DNA from: Caulobacter sp.
GTDB taxonomy: Bacteria; Pseudomonadota; Alphaproteobacteria; Caulobacterales; Caulobacteraceae
DNA length: 64,000 nucleotides
Direction: 5' to 3'
Assembly (NCBI GenBank): GCA_030683005.1
Contig: JAUXMY010000042.1
Coordinates: forward strand, 62,001-126,000
The notes beneath the pieces were generated by a model that was not told the origin of the DNA, searched no databases, and saw only the letters and a list, made by a program, of their open reading frames with translations. The translations under genes and the position numbers were made by a program. Numbering within the stretch: position 1 is the stretch's first letter; each line of letters starts with the position of its first letter. Below, in pieces: positions 43,518 through 52,675 of the stretch.

Positions 43518-44500
43518 GTCAGCCGTCGGCGAAAGCCGGCTGGCTGAAAAGCCTCAAGCCCGACCCCTACATCATCGCCATCCTGCTGATGGTGGTGCTG
43601 GCCAGCCTGTTGCCGGTCAGCGGCCAGAGTGCGGTCTGGTTCGGCTGGCTGACCAAGGCGGCTATCGCGCTGTTGTTCTTCCTGCACGGCGCTCGACTGC
43701 CGCGAGAGCAGGTCGTCGCCGGCCTGATCCACTGGCGGCTGCATCTGACCGTTCTGGCCCTCACCTTTCTGCTGTTTCCACTCCTGGGCCTCGGCCTGAT
43801 CCAGCTGCCGGAATGGCTGCTGCCGGCGCCGCTGGCGGCCGGGGTGCTGTACCTGTGCCTGCTGCCCTCGACGGTGCAGTCGTCAATCGCCTTCACCTCG
43901 CAGGCGCGCGGGAATGTCGCCGCCGCCGTGGTGGCCGCTTCGGCCTCCAACCTGATCGGGGTGATCCTGACGCCGCTGCTGGTCGGGCTGTTCCTGCACA
44001 CGACAACCGGCGGCCTGTCGCTCAAGGCCGTGCAGGACGTCGCCGTGCAAATCCTGCTGCCGTTCATCCTGGGTCAGCTGGCCCGCCCGCTGATCGCCGC
44101 CTGGGTGGCGCGGAACGCAAAGCTGGTCAGCTACACCGACCGGGGCTCGATCCTGCTGGTCGTCTACGGCGCCTTCAGCGCCGCCGTGGTCAGCGGGCTA
44201 TGGACGCAGGTCAGCGCACGGGAACTCACCGTGCTGCTGGTCCTCTGCGGGCTACTGCTGGCGGTGGTGCTCACCGCCAGTCTGCTCGTCGCCCGGGCGC
44301 TGAAATTCAGCAAGGAGGACGAGATCGTCGTCGTCTTCTGCGGGTCCAAGAAGGGCCTGGCCACCGGGGTGCCGATGGCCAGCATCCTGTTCCCGGCCGC
44401 AACGGTGGGCTTCATCGTCCTGCCGATCATGCTTTTCCACCAGCTCCAGCTGATGGCCTGCGCGGTAATCGCGCAGAGGTACGGCGCGCGAGCGGACTGA
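43514..44500 (+). CDS. SBF-like bile acid:sodium symporter family protein
   Basis: 328 aa from a GTG overlapping the purF stop. Nine to ten hydrophobic helices; LLPSTVQSSIAFTSQARGN and the late VFCGSKKGLATGVPMA are typical of the SBF-like (YfeH/RCH1) group. Related proteins in yeast affect calcium handling; the bacterial substrate is not known. Translational coupling to purF is probably opportunistic. Confidence 0.85.
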   Translation: MSQPSAKAGWLKSLKPDPYIIAILLMVVLASLLPVSGQSAVWFGWLTKAAIALLFFLHGARLPREQVVAGLIHWRLHLTVLALTFLLFPLLGLGLIQLPEWLLPAPLAAGVLYLCLLPSTVQSSIAFTSQARGNVAAAVVAASASNLIGVILTPLLVGLFLHTTTGGLSLKAVQDVAVQILLPFILGQLARPLIAAWVARNAKLVSYTDRGSILLVVYGAFSAAVVSGLWTQVSARELTVLLVLCGLLLAVVLTASLLVARALKFSKEDEIVVVFCGSKKGLATGVPMASILFPAATVGFIVLPIMLFHQLQLMACAVIAQRYGARAD

Positions 44501-44507
44501 CGCATCC

Positions 44508-44521
44508 TTGCGCTGGATCAA
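44508..44521. promoter_or_regulatory. FNR/FixK-like box upstream of the universal stress gene
   Basis: TTGCGCTGGATCAA fits TTG(A/C)-N8-(T/G)CAA, with a perfect right half GATCAA and a diverged left half. Its centre is 58 bp before the USP start, close to the spacing seen for the boxes at 59408 and 61972. Weaker than the others. Confidence 0.5.
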
Positions 44522-44572
44522 GGCAATCGCCTTGCAGGATCCTAGGCTGCCGACGACGCTCAGGAGGCCACC

Positions 44573-45409
44573 ATGCAAGCCAGACCCCCGCTCAGCCGCG
44601 TTCTGTTCGCAACCGACCTTTCGCACGATGGCGACCTCGCCTTCGCCCACGCGCTGCGCATCGCGCTCGCCGGCAAGGGAGAGCTGGCGATCGTCCACGC
44701 CGCACCGCGCGACCGGGTCGGCAAGGAGTGGGAACAGTTCCCGCGCGTCCGCGCCAGCCTGGCCGGCTGGGGACTGCTGCCGCTGGGCGCGCCGGCTTCG
44801 GCGGTCGAAGAGCAGCTGGACCTGCGTGTCCGCAAGATCGACGTGCCCGATCCTGAACCGCTTCATGGCGTGAAGGAGGTTATGGAGCGCCGCCCTTGCG
44901 ATCTGGTGGTGCTGGCCAGCCAGGCGCGACAGGGCGTCGATCGCTGGTTGCACCCCTCTCTTGCAGAGCCGATCGCGCGGGAAGCTCACGCGCCGAGCCT
45001 CACCCTGCCGCCGGCCGCGACGGGCTTTGTCGACCCGGCCACGGGCGCCGTGAGCCTGCGAAACATCCTGATCGCCGTCGATCATCGCCCGAGCGCCGCC
45101 CGGGCGCTGGCCACCGCCGCCGATCTGGCCGCGATGCTGGGCGCGCACGGGGCGATCTTCCATCTGCTCCATATCGGCGACCGCTTCCCCGAAGTCCCGG
45201 TCCCGGTGGCCATCGCCACCCGCGTCCGCATCCGCCAGCAGGCGGGAGCTGTCGTGGAAACCATCATCGACACGGCCGCCCTGATCGAGGCCGACCTGAT
45301 CGTCATGGCCACCAGCGGGCACGACAGCCTGCTCGACTCGCTGCGCGGCAGTACGGCAGAACAGGTTCTGCGAAATGCAGGCCTCCCCCTGCTGGCGGTG
45401 CCGGCATGA
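44573..45409 (+). CDS. Universal stress protein, tandem UspA domains
   Basis: 278 aa. Two UspA-like halves: VLFATDLSHDGDLAFAHALRIA at residues 10-31, ending CDLVVLASQARQGVDRWL; and ILIAVDHRPSAARALATAADLA at about 164-185, ending DLIVMATSGHDSLLDSLRGSTAEQVL. The second half keeps the G-x-G/ST-like end loop typical of nucleotide-binding members. ATG 44573 has CAGGAGG upstream. A possible FNR/FixK box lies 52-65 nt before the start, matching the known control of tandem Usps by oxygen regulators. Confidence 0.88.
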   Translation: MQARPPLSRVLFATDLSHDGDLAFAHALRIALAGKGELAIVHAAPRDRVGKEWEQFPRVRASLAGWGLLPLGAPASAVEEQLDLRVRKIDVPDPEPLHGVKEVMERRPCDLVVLASQARQGVDRWLHPSLAEPIAREAHAPSLTLPPAATGFVDPATGAVSLRNILIAVDHRPSAARALATAADLAAMLGAHGAIFHLLHIGDRFPEVPVPVAIATRVRIRQQAGAVVETIIDTAALIEADLIVMATSGHDSLLDSLRGSTAEQVLRNAGLPLLAVPA

Positions 45410-45460
45410 TCAAAGCCTCCGGAGGGGACAAGCCGCGCAAGCCTCGTTAAAGGGAGGCGC

Positions 45461-46201
45461 ATGGATTCCCGACCTCTTCACAACCGCATCGCCCTCGTCA
45501 CCGGCGCCACGCGCGGCATCGGCCAGGCCGCCGCGCTGGGCCTCGCCCGCGCCGGCGCCCACGTCATTGCGTTGGGACGCACCCAGGGCGGGCTCGAAGC
45601 GCTCGACGACCTGATCTTCGCGGAAACCGGCGCCCACGCCACCTTGGTTCCCATCGACCTGCGCCAGCCCGAGGGCCTTGATGCGCTGGGCGCCACGATC
45701 CACGAGCGCTGGGGCCGGCTGGACATCATGGTCCACGCCGCCGCTGTGCTGGGCGGCATCACACCGACCGGCCATATCGAGCCGAAAAAGTGGGATGAGA
45801 CCATCGCTGTCAACCTGACCGCCAGCTGGCGTCTGATCCGGTCGATGGAGCCGCTGCTGAAGGCCTCCGATCGCGCCCGGACCATCTTCCTGACCTCCGG
45901 GCGCGTCGTGCGTCCCAAAGCCTTCTGGGCCGCCTACGCGGCCAGCAAGGCGGGCATGGAGGCGCTGGTGCGCTGCTGGGCCGACGAGGTGGAGAACACC
46001 ACCGTCCAGGCCGTGTTGCTCGACCCCTCGACCATGCGCACCCGCATGCGGGCCGAGGCCTATCCCGGCGAGGACCCGCTGACACTGCCCGAGCCGTCCG
46101 AGATCGCGCCGCTGGTCGTGCAGCTGGCCCAGGCGGACCTGGGTCCGACCGCGCCGACGGTGGTGTTCAACGACTGGAAGGCCTCGGGCGGCGTGCTCTG
46201 A
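45461..46201 (+). CDS. Short-chain dehydrogenase/reductase
   Basis: 246 aa, classical SDR. Cofactor loop TGATRGIGQAAALGL, catalytic Ser in FLTSGRVVR, and YAASKAGME with Tyr and Lys; HAAAVLGG replaces the usual NAG. Basic residues after the second strand (ALGRTQGG) suggest NADPH. Substrate unknown; YciK-like oxidoreductases look similar. ATG has AGGGAGG upstream. Confidence 0.87.
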   Translation: MDSRPLHNRIALVTGATRGIGQAAALGLARAGAHVIALGRTQGGLEALDDLIFAETGAHATLVPIDLRQPEGLDALGATIHERWGRLDIMVHAAAVLGGITPTGHIEPKKWDETIAVNLTASWRLIRSMEPLLKASDRARTIFLTSGRVVRPKAFWAAYAASKAGMEALVRCWADEVENTTVQAVLLDPSTMRTRMRAEAYPGEDPLTLPEPSEIAPLVVQLAQADLGPTAPTVVFNDWKASGGVL

Positions 46202-46204
46202 ACA

Positions 46205-46340
46205 CCCGCTCTCCCGTCGGAGTGCTGTCGCCCCCGGAGGGGTGACTGAGCGGGAAGCGCGGCGGCGACACGTTCGCCCTTGGGGCTTGCCTCCGACCCG
46301 GCTCCGCCGGGCAACATCTCCCGCGGGGAGAGGGTTTGCG
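46205..46340. repeat. Degenerate palindromic intergenic sequence (SDR-der)
   Basis: Contains CTCTCCCGTCGG near the left end and CATCTCCCGCGGGGAGAGGG near the right end, plus CCCCCGGAGGGG in between. Resembles a decayed copy of a palindromic repeat between two convergent genes. No coding capacity. Confidence 0.4.
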
Positions 46341-46345
46341 TCTCG

Positions 46346-47998
46346 CTACTTCTTCCCTGTCCGCGTCGTCGGCCTCGGCGGACGGCCCTTGACCGAGCCG
46401 CCGCCGCGCAGCTTCTGGATGCCGGGACGTGAGCCCTTGGCGCCCTTGGCCTTGGTGAACTTCAGGGCCGTGGCGGCCCGGGCCTTGGCGGCCTTGACGC
46501 CGGTCAGCTTGACCACGGTCTTCTTCACCGGCTTGGGCGCCGGCTCACCGGCCGCCTCCGCAGCCGCTGCGGCCTTCTCGGCGCGAGCCTCGGCGGCCAG
46601 CGACATGGCCTTTTCCTTCTTCGCCTCGCCACCCTGCTGGAACGACGGCGCGCCGGACTTGGCCCCGCCCTCCGCATAGGGATTCTTGTTGCTCTTCAGC
46701 GACACGCGGATCGGCACGCCGGGCATGTCGAAGCTCTCGCGAAGGCTGTTCACGAGATAGCGGCGGTACTGCTCGGGCATCTGCTCGGCGCGGCTGGAGA
46801 ACAGCACGAACGTCGGCGGGCGGGCCTTGGTCTGGGCCATGTACTTGGGCTTGATCCGCTTGCCGCCGACCGAGGGCGGCGGGTGGCGCTGGATAGCCAT
46901 GGCCAGCCAGTCGTTCAGGTCCCGGGTCTTGACCTTGGTGGACCAGTCGTTGTGGGTCTTCAGGATCGCCGGCATCAGCTTGCCGATGCCGTAGCCCGTC
47001 TCCGCCGACAGGGCCACGACCGGCGCGCCACGCACCTGCGGCAGCATCCGCTCGGCGTGTTCGCGGAAGGCCTTGAGCTGACCGGCCGGATCCTCGACCA
47101 GGTCCCACTTGGCCAGCACGAAGACCAGGCAGCGCCCTTCCCGCTCGACCAGGTCGGCGATCTGTAGATCCTGGATCTCGAAAGGGTGAGTGGCGTCCAT
47201 GACCAGCAGCACCACCTCGGCGAAGGTGATGGCGCGGATCGAATCGGAGGTCGACAGCTTCTCGAGCTTGTCCTGGACCTTGGCCTTGCGGCGCAGTCCG
47301 GCGGTATCGACCAGCCGGATGCGGCGACCCTCATGCTCCCACTCGATGGAGATCGAATCGCGGGTGATGCCGGCCTCCGGACCGGTCAGCATGCGGTCTT
47401 CGCCAATCAGGCGGTTGACCAGGGTCGACTTGCCGGCGTTGGGACGGCCGACGATGGCGATCTGGATCGGCTTGTCGCCGTCCTCCTCGTCGTCGCCGCC
47501 GGCCAGCTCCTCGCGCAGGACCAGCGCGGCGTAGAGCTCGGCCATGCCTTCGCCGTGCTCGCCGGAGATGGCCAGCGGTTCGCCAAAGCCCAGGGACCAG
47601 GCCTCGGCGATCCCGGAGTCGCCCTGCCGGCCCTCGGCCTTGTTGGCGCCGAGGATCACCGGCTTTTCGGTCAGGCGCAGCAGCTGGGCGAAGATCTCGT
47701 CGCCCGGCGTGATGCCCTCGCGCGCATCGATCAGGAACAGGACGACGTCGGCCTCGTCGATGGCCAGCTCGGTCTGTTGGCGCATCCGCGCCTCAAGGCT
47801 TTCGTCGGTGACGTCCTCGAAACCGGCGGTGTCGATCAGGATCAATTCCAGGTCGCCCAGACTGCCCTTGGCGAAGCGGCGGTCACGGGTGACGCCGGGC
47901 TGATCGTCGACGATGGCCAGCTTCTTGCCCGCCAGGCGGTTGAACAGCGTGGACTTGCCGACGTTCGGCCGGCCGACGATGGCGAGCTTGAGAGGCAT
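46346..47998 (-). CDS. der: Ribosome assembly GTPase Der (EngA) with long basic tail
   Basis: 550 aa. Two tandem GTPase domains: G1 [14 protein letters not shown] (residues 8-21) and [14 protein letters not shown] (about 184-197), with DTAG motifs LIDTAGFED and LVDTAGLRR, then the KH-like domain ending [19 protein letters not shown]. Needed for 50S maturation. The last 100 or so residues are an extra Lys/Ala-rich tail (e.g. [31 protein letters not shown]), longer than in E. coli Der. Upstream on the same strand is bamB. Confidence 0.95.
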   Translation of the reverse strand: MPLKLAIVGRPNVGKSTLFNRLAGKKLAIVDDQPGVTRDRRFAKGSLGDLELILIDTAGFEDVTDESLEARMRQQTELAIDEADVVLFLIDAREGITPGDEIFAQLLRLTEKPVILGANKAEGRQGDSGIAEAWSLGFGEPLAISGEHGEGMAELYAALVLREELAGGDDEEDGDKPIQIAIVGRPNAGKSTLVNRLIGEDRMLTGPEAGITRDSISIEWEHEGRRIRLVDTAGLRRKAKVQDKLEKLSTSDSIRAITFAEVVLLVMDATHPFEIQDLQIADLVEREGRCLVFVLAKWDLVEDPAGQLKAFREHAERMLPQVRGAPVVALSAETGYGIGKLMPAILKTHNDWSTKVKTRDLNDWLAMAIQRHPPPSVGGKRIKPKYMAQTKARPPTFVLFSSRAEQMPEQYRRYLVNSLRESFDMPGVPIRVSLKSNKNPYAEGGAKSGAPSFQQGGEAKKEKAMSLAAEARAEKAAAAAEAAGEPAPKPVKKTVVKLTGVKAAKARAATALKFTKAKGAKGSRPGIQKLRGGGSVKGRPPRPTTRTGKK

Positions 47999-48107
47999 GG
48001 TGGAAACGGCCTTTAGACGGCGCCCGGATGGACGCCGCCGGAGGATAGCAGATTTGCGCGGAGTGGAAGGGGCGCGGCCTGCGGGGTCGCGCCCTTACCA
48101 TGGAACG

Positions 48108-49502
48108 TTAGCGGATGGCCACCAGCTCGGCGTTGTCGGTGACCAGGTAGACCATGCCGCCGGCCGCGATGGGCGAGACCAGAACCGGCGAGCCAACGTT
48201 GATGGTCTTGATGATCTCGCCGGTCTTGGCATTGAGCGCTACCGCGCGACCGTCGCTCGACGCCAGGACCAGTCGATCAGACGCCAGCACCGGACCGGCC
48301 CACAGCGTGCGCCCGCCCTTGTCTTCCTTGCGGCCGAGACCCAGGAAGCCGCCCTTCTTCTTGACCGTCTCACCCTCGTTGAGGTTCCGGATCCAGTAGA
48401 CCTCGCCCTTGGACCGAGAGGCGCAGATGACCTCGCCGGCCTGGGAGACGATGTAGACCACATCGCCGGCAGGCCAGGGGCTGCTGATCGAAGCCACCGG
48501 CAGCGACCAGCGCGCCTGTCCGGTGCGCAGATCAGTGGCGGCGAACACGCCGGAGTGGCTGGCGGCGTAGATGTCGCCCTCGTAGACGACCGGGCGACCC
48601 GCAACGTCTCGGATCTCCGACAGGGCGCTGGTCCGGCTGGCCCGGGCCAGGGTGGTGTTCCACAGATCATTGCCGTTGGCGGCCCGCAGGGCGACGACCT
48701 CGCCCGAGGCGAAGGCGCCGATCACCGTGTCGCCGGCCGCGGCCGGGCTCGAGGAGGCCAGGATGCGCGCCGGCTCCACCAGCGCCTGGTAGGTCCAGCC
48801 CGGCGAACCGGTGGCGGTGTCGTAGGTCAGGAGTTCGTTGTCGGTGCTGATCACGAAAACGCGGCCGCCGGTGACGGTCGGCGCACCGTGGATCGGCGAG
48901 GCGGTAGCACGCCGCCAGCCCACTTCGCCGGACGCCGGATCGACCTGGGCCACGAATCGGAAGCCGGAGGACACATAGAGCTTGCCGCCGGACCAGGCGA
49001 CGCCGCCGCCGAAACCGCGCTTGTCGCGCTTGGTGCGGGCGTGGATCGCCTTGCGCCAGATCACCGAACCGGTCCGGGCGTCGACAGCGGCGAGATCGGA
49101 CTCCGCGTCCATGACATACAGACGGCCATCGACAAGGATCGGCGGCGCGGTGACGTGGAAGTGACGGTTGGAGCCCTTGCCGAAGCTCTTGCGCCAGGCG
49201 ACCTCGAAGGCTGGCGCGGCCTCGACATGATCGACCTTCTGGGCGGGATCGCCGCCGGGCTGCGGCCAGTTGGCGGTCGCCGTGGCAACGGGCAGGTAGA
49301 AGTCCAGGCCCTTCAGGCTCTCCGTCGTCTCGACCTTCTGGTCGAAGGCGATGATCGAGATGCGGCGGCCGTCGCCGGCCACTTCCTTGGGCTCGTCCTT
49401 CTTGAACGGGTTCAGGTTGCCCACGGTGCTGAGGGTCGAGCAACCGGCCAGCGCGAGCGCGCTGGCGGCCAGGACGGCGACGCCGCCGATACGCTTGGTC
49501 AT
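48108..49502 (-). CDS. bamB: Outer membrane assembly lipoprotein BamB
   Basis: 464 aa. Lipoprotein signal with lipobox LAGC (Cys21), then an eight-bladed PQQ-type beta-propeller: repeats such as GRLYVMDAESDLAAVDARTG, KLYVSSGFRFVAQVDPASG and GDIYAASHSGVFAATDLRTG. BamB is an accessory part of the Bam complex that inserts outer-membrane barrels. Preceded by a YfgM-like TPR protein with a 4-nt overlap and followed by der, the widespread yfgM-bamB-der order. Confidence 0.93.
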   Translation of the reverse strand: MTKRIGGVAVLAASALALAGCSTLSTVGNLNPFKKDEPKEVAGDGRRISIIAFDQKVETTESLKGLDFYLPVATATANWPQPGGDPAQKVDHVEAAPAFEVAWRKSFGKGSNRHFHVTAPPILVDGRLYVMDAESDLAAVDARTGSVIWRKAIHARTKRDKRGFGGGVAWSGGKLYVSSGFRFVAQVDPASGEVGWRRATASPIHGAPTVTGGRVFVISTDNELLTYDTATGSPGWTYQALVEPARILASSSPAAAGDTVIGAFASGEVVALRAANGNDLWNTTLARASRTSALSEIRDVAGRPVVYEGDIYAASHSGVFAATDLRTGQARWSLPVASISSPWPAGDVVYIVSQAGEVICASRSKGEVYWIRNLNEGETVKKKGGFLGLGRKEDKGGRTLWAGPVLASDRLVLASSDGRAVALNAKTGEIIKTINVGSPVLVSPIAAGGMVYLVTDNAELVAIR

Positions 49503-50266
49503 TGGGCGGGTCCCTGTTGGACTTGGGGTTCGGCGCCCGGCGGCAGCATGCCCGCGGGCAGCGTCGGGGCCGGAGGCTGAAGGGCGGCGGCGGCCTTGAC
49601 GGCCGCGGGGATGGTGGCGGCCGAGCCGGAGTCGATCAGGGCGATGGCCGCTTGGGCGCGCTGGCGCATGCCGTCGGAGGCGTCGAGCACCTGCGACAGG
49701 ACCACGAAGTCGGTCTTCGCATCGGCCGGCTTGCCCGCCATGATCTTGGCGAAGGCCAGCGCCTCACGCGCTTCCAGGCGGTAGGGCCGCTTGTCTTCCA
49801 TCAGGGGGGTCAGCCTCGCCTCCAGATCCGCGTAGGGAGCGGTATCGAGAAGCGCCAAGGCGGATTTGAGGCGGGCGGCGTCAGCCAACGCGGGGTCTCT
49901 GGCGACCTTGGCGGCCTCGTCCAGCAGGGCCACGGCCTCGTCAGTCTTGCCCGCGGTCAGGCGCATGCCGGCCTGGGACATCAGCGCCATGGCCGGATAG
50001 CCCTTCACCGGGGCCTTGGCCACTTCGCCCAGCAGGGCGAAAGCCTTGGTGTCGTCGCCCTGCTCGCGCGCTTTCATCGCCTCAATGTAGGTCATCGCGG
50101 CCTTGTCGCCCTGGCTGGTGCTCCACGCGTCCCAGCCCCAAAGGCCGCCCGCGAAGATCACCGCGGCGACACCCGCGCCGATGGCCCAGGGCAGCAGTTT
50201 CAGGCCCAGCGCCTTGTAGCGCTCGGTCCGGATCTGCTCCTCGACCTCTTCAAATACATCGACCAC
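49499..50266 (-). CDS. YfgM-like tetratricopeptide membrane protein
   Basis: 255 aa from a GTG at 50266. Short cytoplasmic N-terminus (VDVFEEVEEQIRTERYKALG), one membrane helix (LLPWAIGAGVAAVIFAGGLWGW), then a helical TPR-like periplasmic part (DKAAMTYIEAMKAREQGDDTKAF...). Ends in a Pro-rich tail. In E. coli YfgM is an ancillary subunit at the Sec translocon and cooperates with periplasmic chaperones. Overlaps bamB by 4 nt. Confidence 0.85.
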   Translation of the reverse strand: MVDVFEEVEEQIRTERYKALGLKLLPWAIGAGVAAVIFAGGLWGWDAWSTSQGDKAAMTYIEAMKAREQGDDTKAFALLGEVAKAPVKGYPAMALMSQAGMRLTAGKTDEAVALLDEAAKVARDPALADAARLKSALALLDTAPYADLEARLTPLMEDKRPYRLEAREALAFAKIMAGKPADAKTDFVVLSQVLDASDGMRQRAQAAIALIDSGSAATIPAAVKAAAALQPPAPTLPAGMLPPGAEPQVQQGPAQ

Positions 50267-50369
50267 GTACAGACGCTCCGAATTCCGGCGATAAGGCCGG
50301 GAACCTATAGGGTCAGCCGCGCCGCTGCAACGCGGCTCGCGTGTTGCAGTCGGGAGAACGGCTCACGGC

Positions 50370-50813
50370 TCACGCGGCCTGTTCTGGCGTGGTCGAAGCG
50401 CTGGTGGAAGCGGGGCGGGTCGCCTTGCGTTTCTTCCCGGCGGACGGACCCGCGACGTACGCCTGCGCCTCGAGATGGGCGCGCCGGAAGGACCGCATCA
50501 AGCCGGCGACACCGCCCCCGGCAAGCAAGAACGCCACCAGAGCCGTCGGAGCGGACAGGCGCGAACCGTCAACGAAGAACGAGATCGCGGCGGCGCCGAG
50601 CGCGAACCCCAGGCTCCAGGCAAGATAGGCAGGCCAGGGCCTGTGTCGGCTGAAGATGACCTCGGCATACGCCGCATCCCGCCCGCCCCTGAACAACACT
50701 CCCTGAATGACGTGGGCCGACTGCTTCTCGCTCCCGGCGAGGATCAGACCGCCCAGGAGCAGGCCAATGGCCGCTGCGGCAAGCGCATCCCAGATCGTCG
50801 ACATGTCGATCAT
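50370..50813 (-). CDS. Small membrane protein of unknown function
   Basis: 147 aa. Hydrophobic helices at about residues 8-27 (DALAAAAIGLLLGGLILAG), 62-80 and 86-105 (APTALVAFLLAGGGVAGLM). The C-terminus is basic and Ala/Thr/Ser-rich (GKKRKATRPASTSASTTPEQ) and probably cytoplasmic. Good coding character throughout. No family recognised. Between panB and the TPR gene on the same strand; 24 nt after panB. Confidence 0.65.
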   Translation of the reverse strand: MIDMSTIWDALAAAAIGLLLGGLILAGSEKQSAHVIQGVLFRGGRDAAYAEVIFSRHRPWPAYLAWSLGFALGAAAISFFVDGSRLSAPTALVAFLLAGGGVAGLMRSFRRAHLEAQAYVAGPSAGKKRKATRPASTSASTTPEQAA

Positions 50814-50837
50814 CCTCCGGGCGGCGCTTCCGACATG

Positions 50838-51665
50838 TCAGGGCTTCTTCGAGAAGTAGGTCTCGGCCTCGCCGGGGAAGGTCCGCGCCCGCACGTCCGC
50901 GGCGTAGGACGCGGCGGCGGCGGCGATCTCGCCCTTCAGGTCGGCGTAGCGGCGCACGAACTTCGGGGTCCAGTCGAACAGGCCCAGCATGTCGTCGGTG
51001 ACCAGGATCTGGCCGTCGCAGCCGGCGCTGGCGCCGATGCCGATGGTCGGAACGGCGATAGCGGCGGTGATGTCGCGGGCCAGCGGCTCGGCGACGCCTT
51101 CGACAACCACGGCGAAGGCGCCGGCGTCAGCGGTGGCGCGGGCCTCGGCGAGGATGCGCTCGCGTTCGACCTCGGTGCGGCCCTTGGCCTTGAAGCCGCC
51201 GTCGACCAGCACAGCCTGGGGTCGCAGGCCGACGTGGCCCATGACCGGAATGCCGCGCTTGACCAGATAGTCGATGGTGGCCGGCACGGTGGGGCCGCTC
51301 TCGACCTTCACCGCCTGGCAGCCCGTCTCCTTCATGATCCGCGCCGCGTTGTCATAGGCGATGCTCGGCTCGCCCTCGTAGGAGCCAAAGGGCATGTCGA
51401 CCACGACCATGGCCTTGCGCGAGCCGCGCATCACCGCCTGGCCATGCAGGATCATCATCTCCATCGTGACGCCGACGGTGTTGGGCAGGCCGTGCACGAC
51501 CATGCCGACCGAGTCGCCGACCAGCAGCAGGTCGCAGGCCTCGTCGAGGATGGCGGCGACCGGCGCTGTGTAGGCGGTCAGGCAGACGATGGGCTCGCCC
51601 CCCTTGCGGGCGGCGATGTCCGGCGCGGCGAGCCGGCGGACGGGATCCTGGCGGTGAGCGGACAG
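50838..51665 (-). CDS. panB: 3-methyl-2-oxobutanoate hydroxymethyltransferase
   Basis: About 275 aa if it starts at 51665, which would be a CTG codon 9 nt after GGGGG. The only ATG in frame is 51737, inside the upstream gene, giving a 299-aa protein with an atypical N-terminus. First step of pantothenate synthesis. Motifs: [39 protein letters not shown], and Glu in [14 protein letters not shown]. The call is firm; the start is not. Confidence 0.9.
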   Translation of the reverse strand: MSAHRQDPVRRLAAPDIAARKGGEPIVCLTAYTAPVAAILDEACDLLLVGDSVGMVVHGLPNTVGVTMEMMILHGQAVMRGSRKAMVVVDMPFGSYEGEPSIAYDNAARIMKETGCQAVKVESGPTVPATIDYLVKRGIPVMGHVGLRPQAVLVDGGFKAKGRTEVERERILAEARATADAGAFAVVVEGVAEPLARDITAAIAVPTIGIGASAGCDGQILVTDDMLGLFDWTPKFVRRYADLKGEIAAAAASYAADVRARTFPGEAETYFSKKP

Positions 51666-51684
51666 GGCGGCGTCCCCCTTCGTG

Positions 51685-52071
51685 TTACTTGAGCTCCTCG
51701 ACCGCCCGGGTGACGGCGAAGGCGAGGGCCATAACACCCAGCGCCGCGCCCATCCAGATCACCTGTCCGCCGTAGGGCAGCGCCGAGGCGGCGTCACCGA
51801 CCTCCAGCAGGCTCATCAGCGAACCGCCCAGCGCCTCGGCCTGCCGGCCGGTGGCGGCGGCCGCCGTCTCGAGCACCATGCGCGAGCCCAGCACCTGGGC
51901 GACCCCGATCAGGCCGGCGACCAGTCCGGCGGCGCCGAGCGCCAGCTGTCGCACATTCCAGCCGCGATCGAGCCGCATCTCCACAAGACGCGCGAAGGCT
52001 TCGCTGTCAGGCATGGCCGGCGGCTCGTTGAACAGCCGGTCCAGCTTCATCTCGAAATCGAGGTCAGACAT
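51685..52071 (-). CDS. Membrane protein, candidate anti-sigma factor
   Basis: 128 aa from ATG 52071, overlapping the ECF sigma gene by 8 nt; a longer frame (to 52173) would lie within the sigma gene. N-terminal soluble region of about 45 residues with a charged start ([20 protein letters not shown]), then two hydrophobic helices ([20 protein letters not shown] and [17 protein letters not shown]). Position directly after an ECF sigma gene and the membrane topology suggest an anti-sigma factor. No ZAS zinc motif is visible. Confidence 0.7.
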   Translation of the reverse strand: MSDLDFEMKLDRLFNEPPAMPDSEAFARLVEMRLDRGWNVRQLALGAAGLVAGLIGVAQVLGSRMVLETAAAATGRQAEALGGSLMSLLEVGDAASALPYGGQVIWMGAALGVMALAFAVTRAVEELK

Positions 52072-52642
52072 GACCCACGCTCCCCGCCGGCTCGCCTTCA
52101 GCGCCTGTCGTTGGCGCAAGTCGTAGCCGGAGCTTATCCAGACCACGTTTGACATGGGATTTGACCGTTCCAAGTGGCAGGTTCAAGGCATCGGCGGCCT
52201 CGACGTGAGAGACGCCGGCGCCGTAACAGAGCGAGACGCAGATACGTTCCGCCGGCGACAGGGCTTTCATGGCCTCGTCCAGGTCGATCCGCGACGCCGC
52301 GAAGCTTTCGCCGCCATGGCCCTCGTCCACGGCCTCCGCCTCCAGGTCGAAGCGGGACTCCTTCTTCCAGCGCCGCACATACAGTCGGGCCGCGATCTTG
52401 CGGACCCAAGCCGAGAAGGCGCCCTCGCCGCGGTATTCCGCGATCCGCTCGAAGGCGGCGAGGAAGGCGTCCTGGGCGATATCGTCGGCGATGGAGGGTT
52501 CCGCGCCCATGCGCCGCAGAAGTCCCCGCACGGCCGACCCGTGACGGCGAACCAGTTCGCCGAAGGCCGGACGATCACCCGCCGCCGCGAGGGCGGCGAG
52601 CTCGACATCGTGCAGACTGGCGGGTGGTCGTGCCCCGGCCAT
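52064..52642 (-). CDS. ECF-family RNA polymerase sigma factor
   Basis: 192 aa. Region 2: FGELVRRHGSAVRGLLRRMG, then IADDIAQDAFLAAFERIAEYRG, and FSAWVRKIAARLYVRRWKK. Region 4: SPAERICVSLCYGAGVSHVE followed by AADALNLPLGTVKSHVKRGLDKLR, a sigma-70 region 4 helix-turn-helix. Flanked on the same strand by a small membrane protein upstream (33 nt) and the candidate anti-sigma downstream. Its signal is unknown. Confidence 0.92.
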   Translation of the reverse strand: MAGARPPASLHDVELAALAAAGDRPAFGELVRRHGSAVRGLLRRMGAEPSIADDIAQDAFLAAFERIAEYRGEGAFSAWVRKIAARLYVRRWKKESRFDLEAEAVDEGHGGESFAASRIDLDEAMKALSPAERICVSLCYGAGVSHVEAADALNLPLGTVKSHVKRGLDKLRLRLAPTTGAEGEPAGSVGHV

Positions 52643-52675
52643 GTGCTTGCGCTCCCCTTCAAGCCGCCTGACGGA

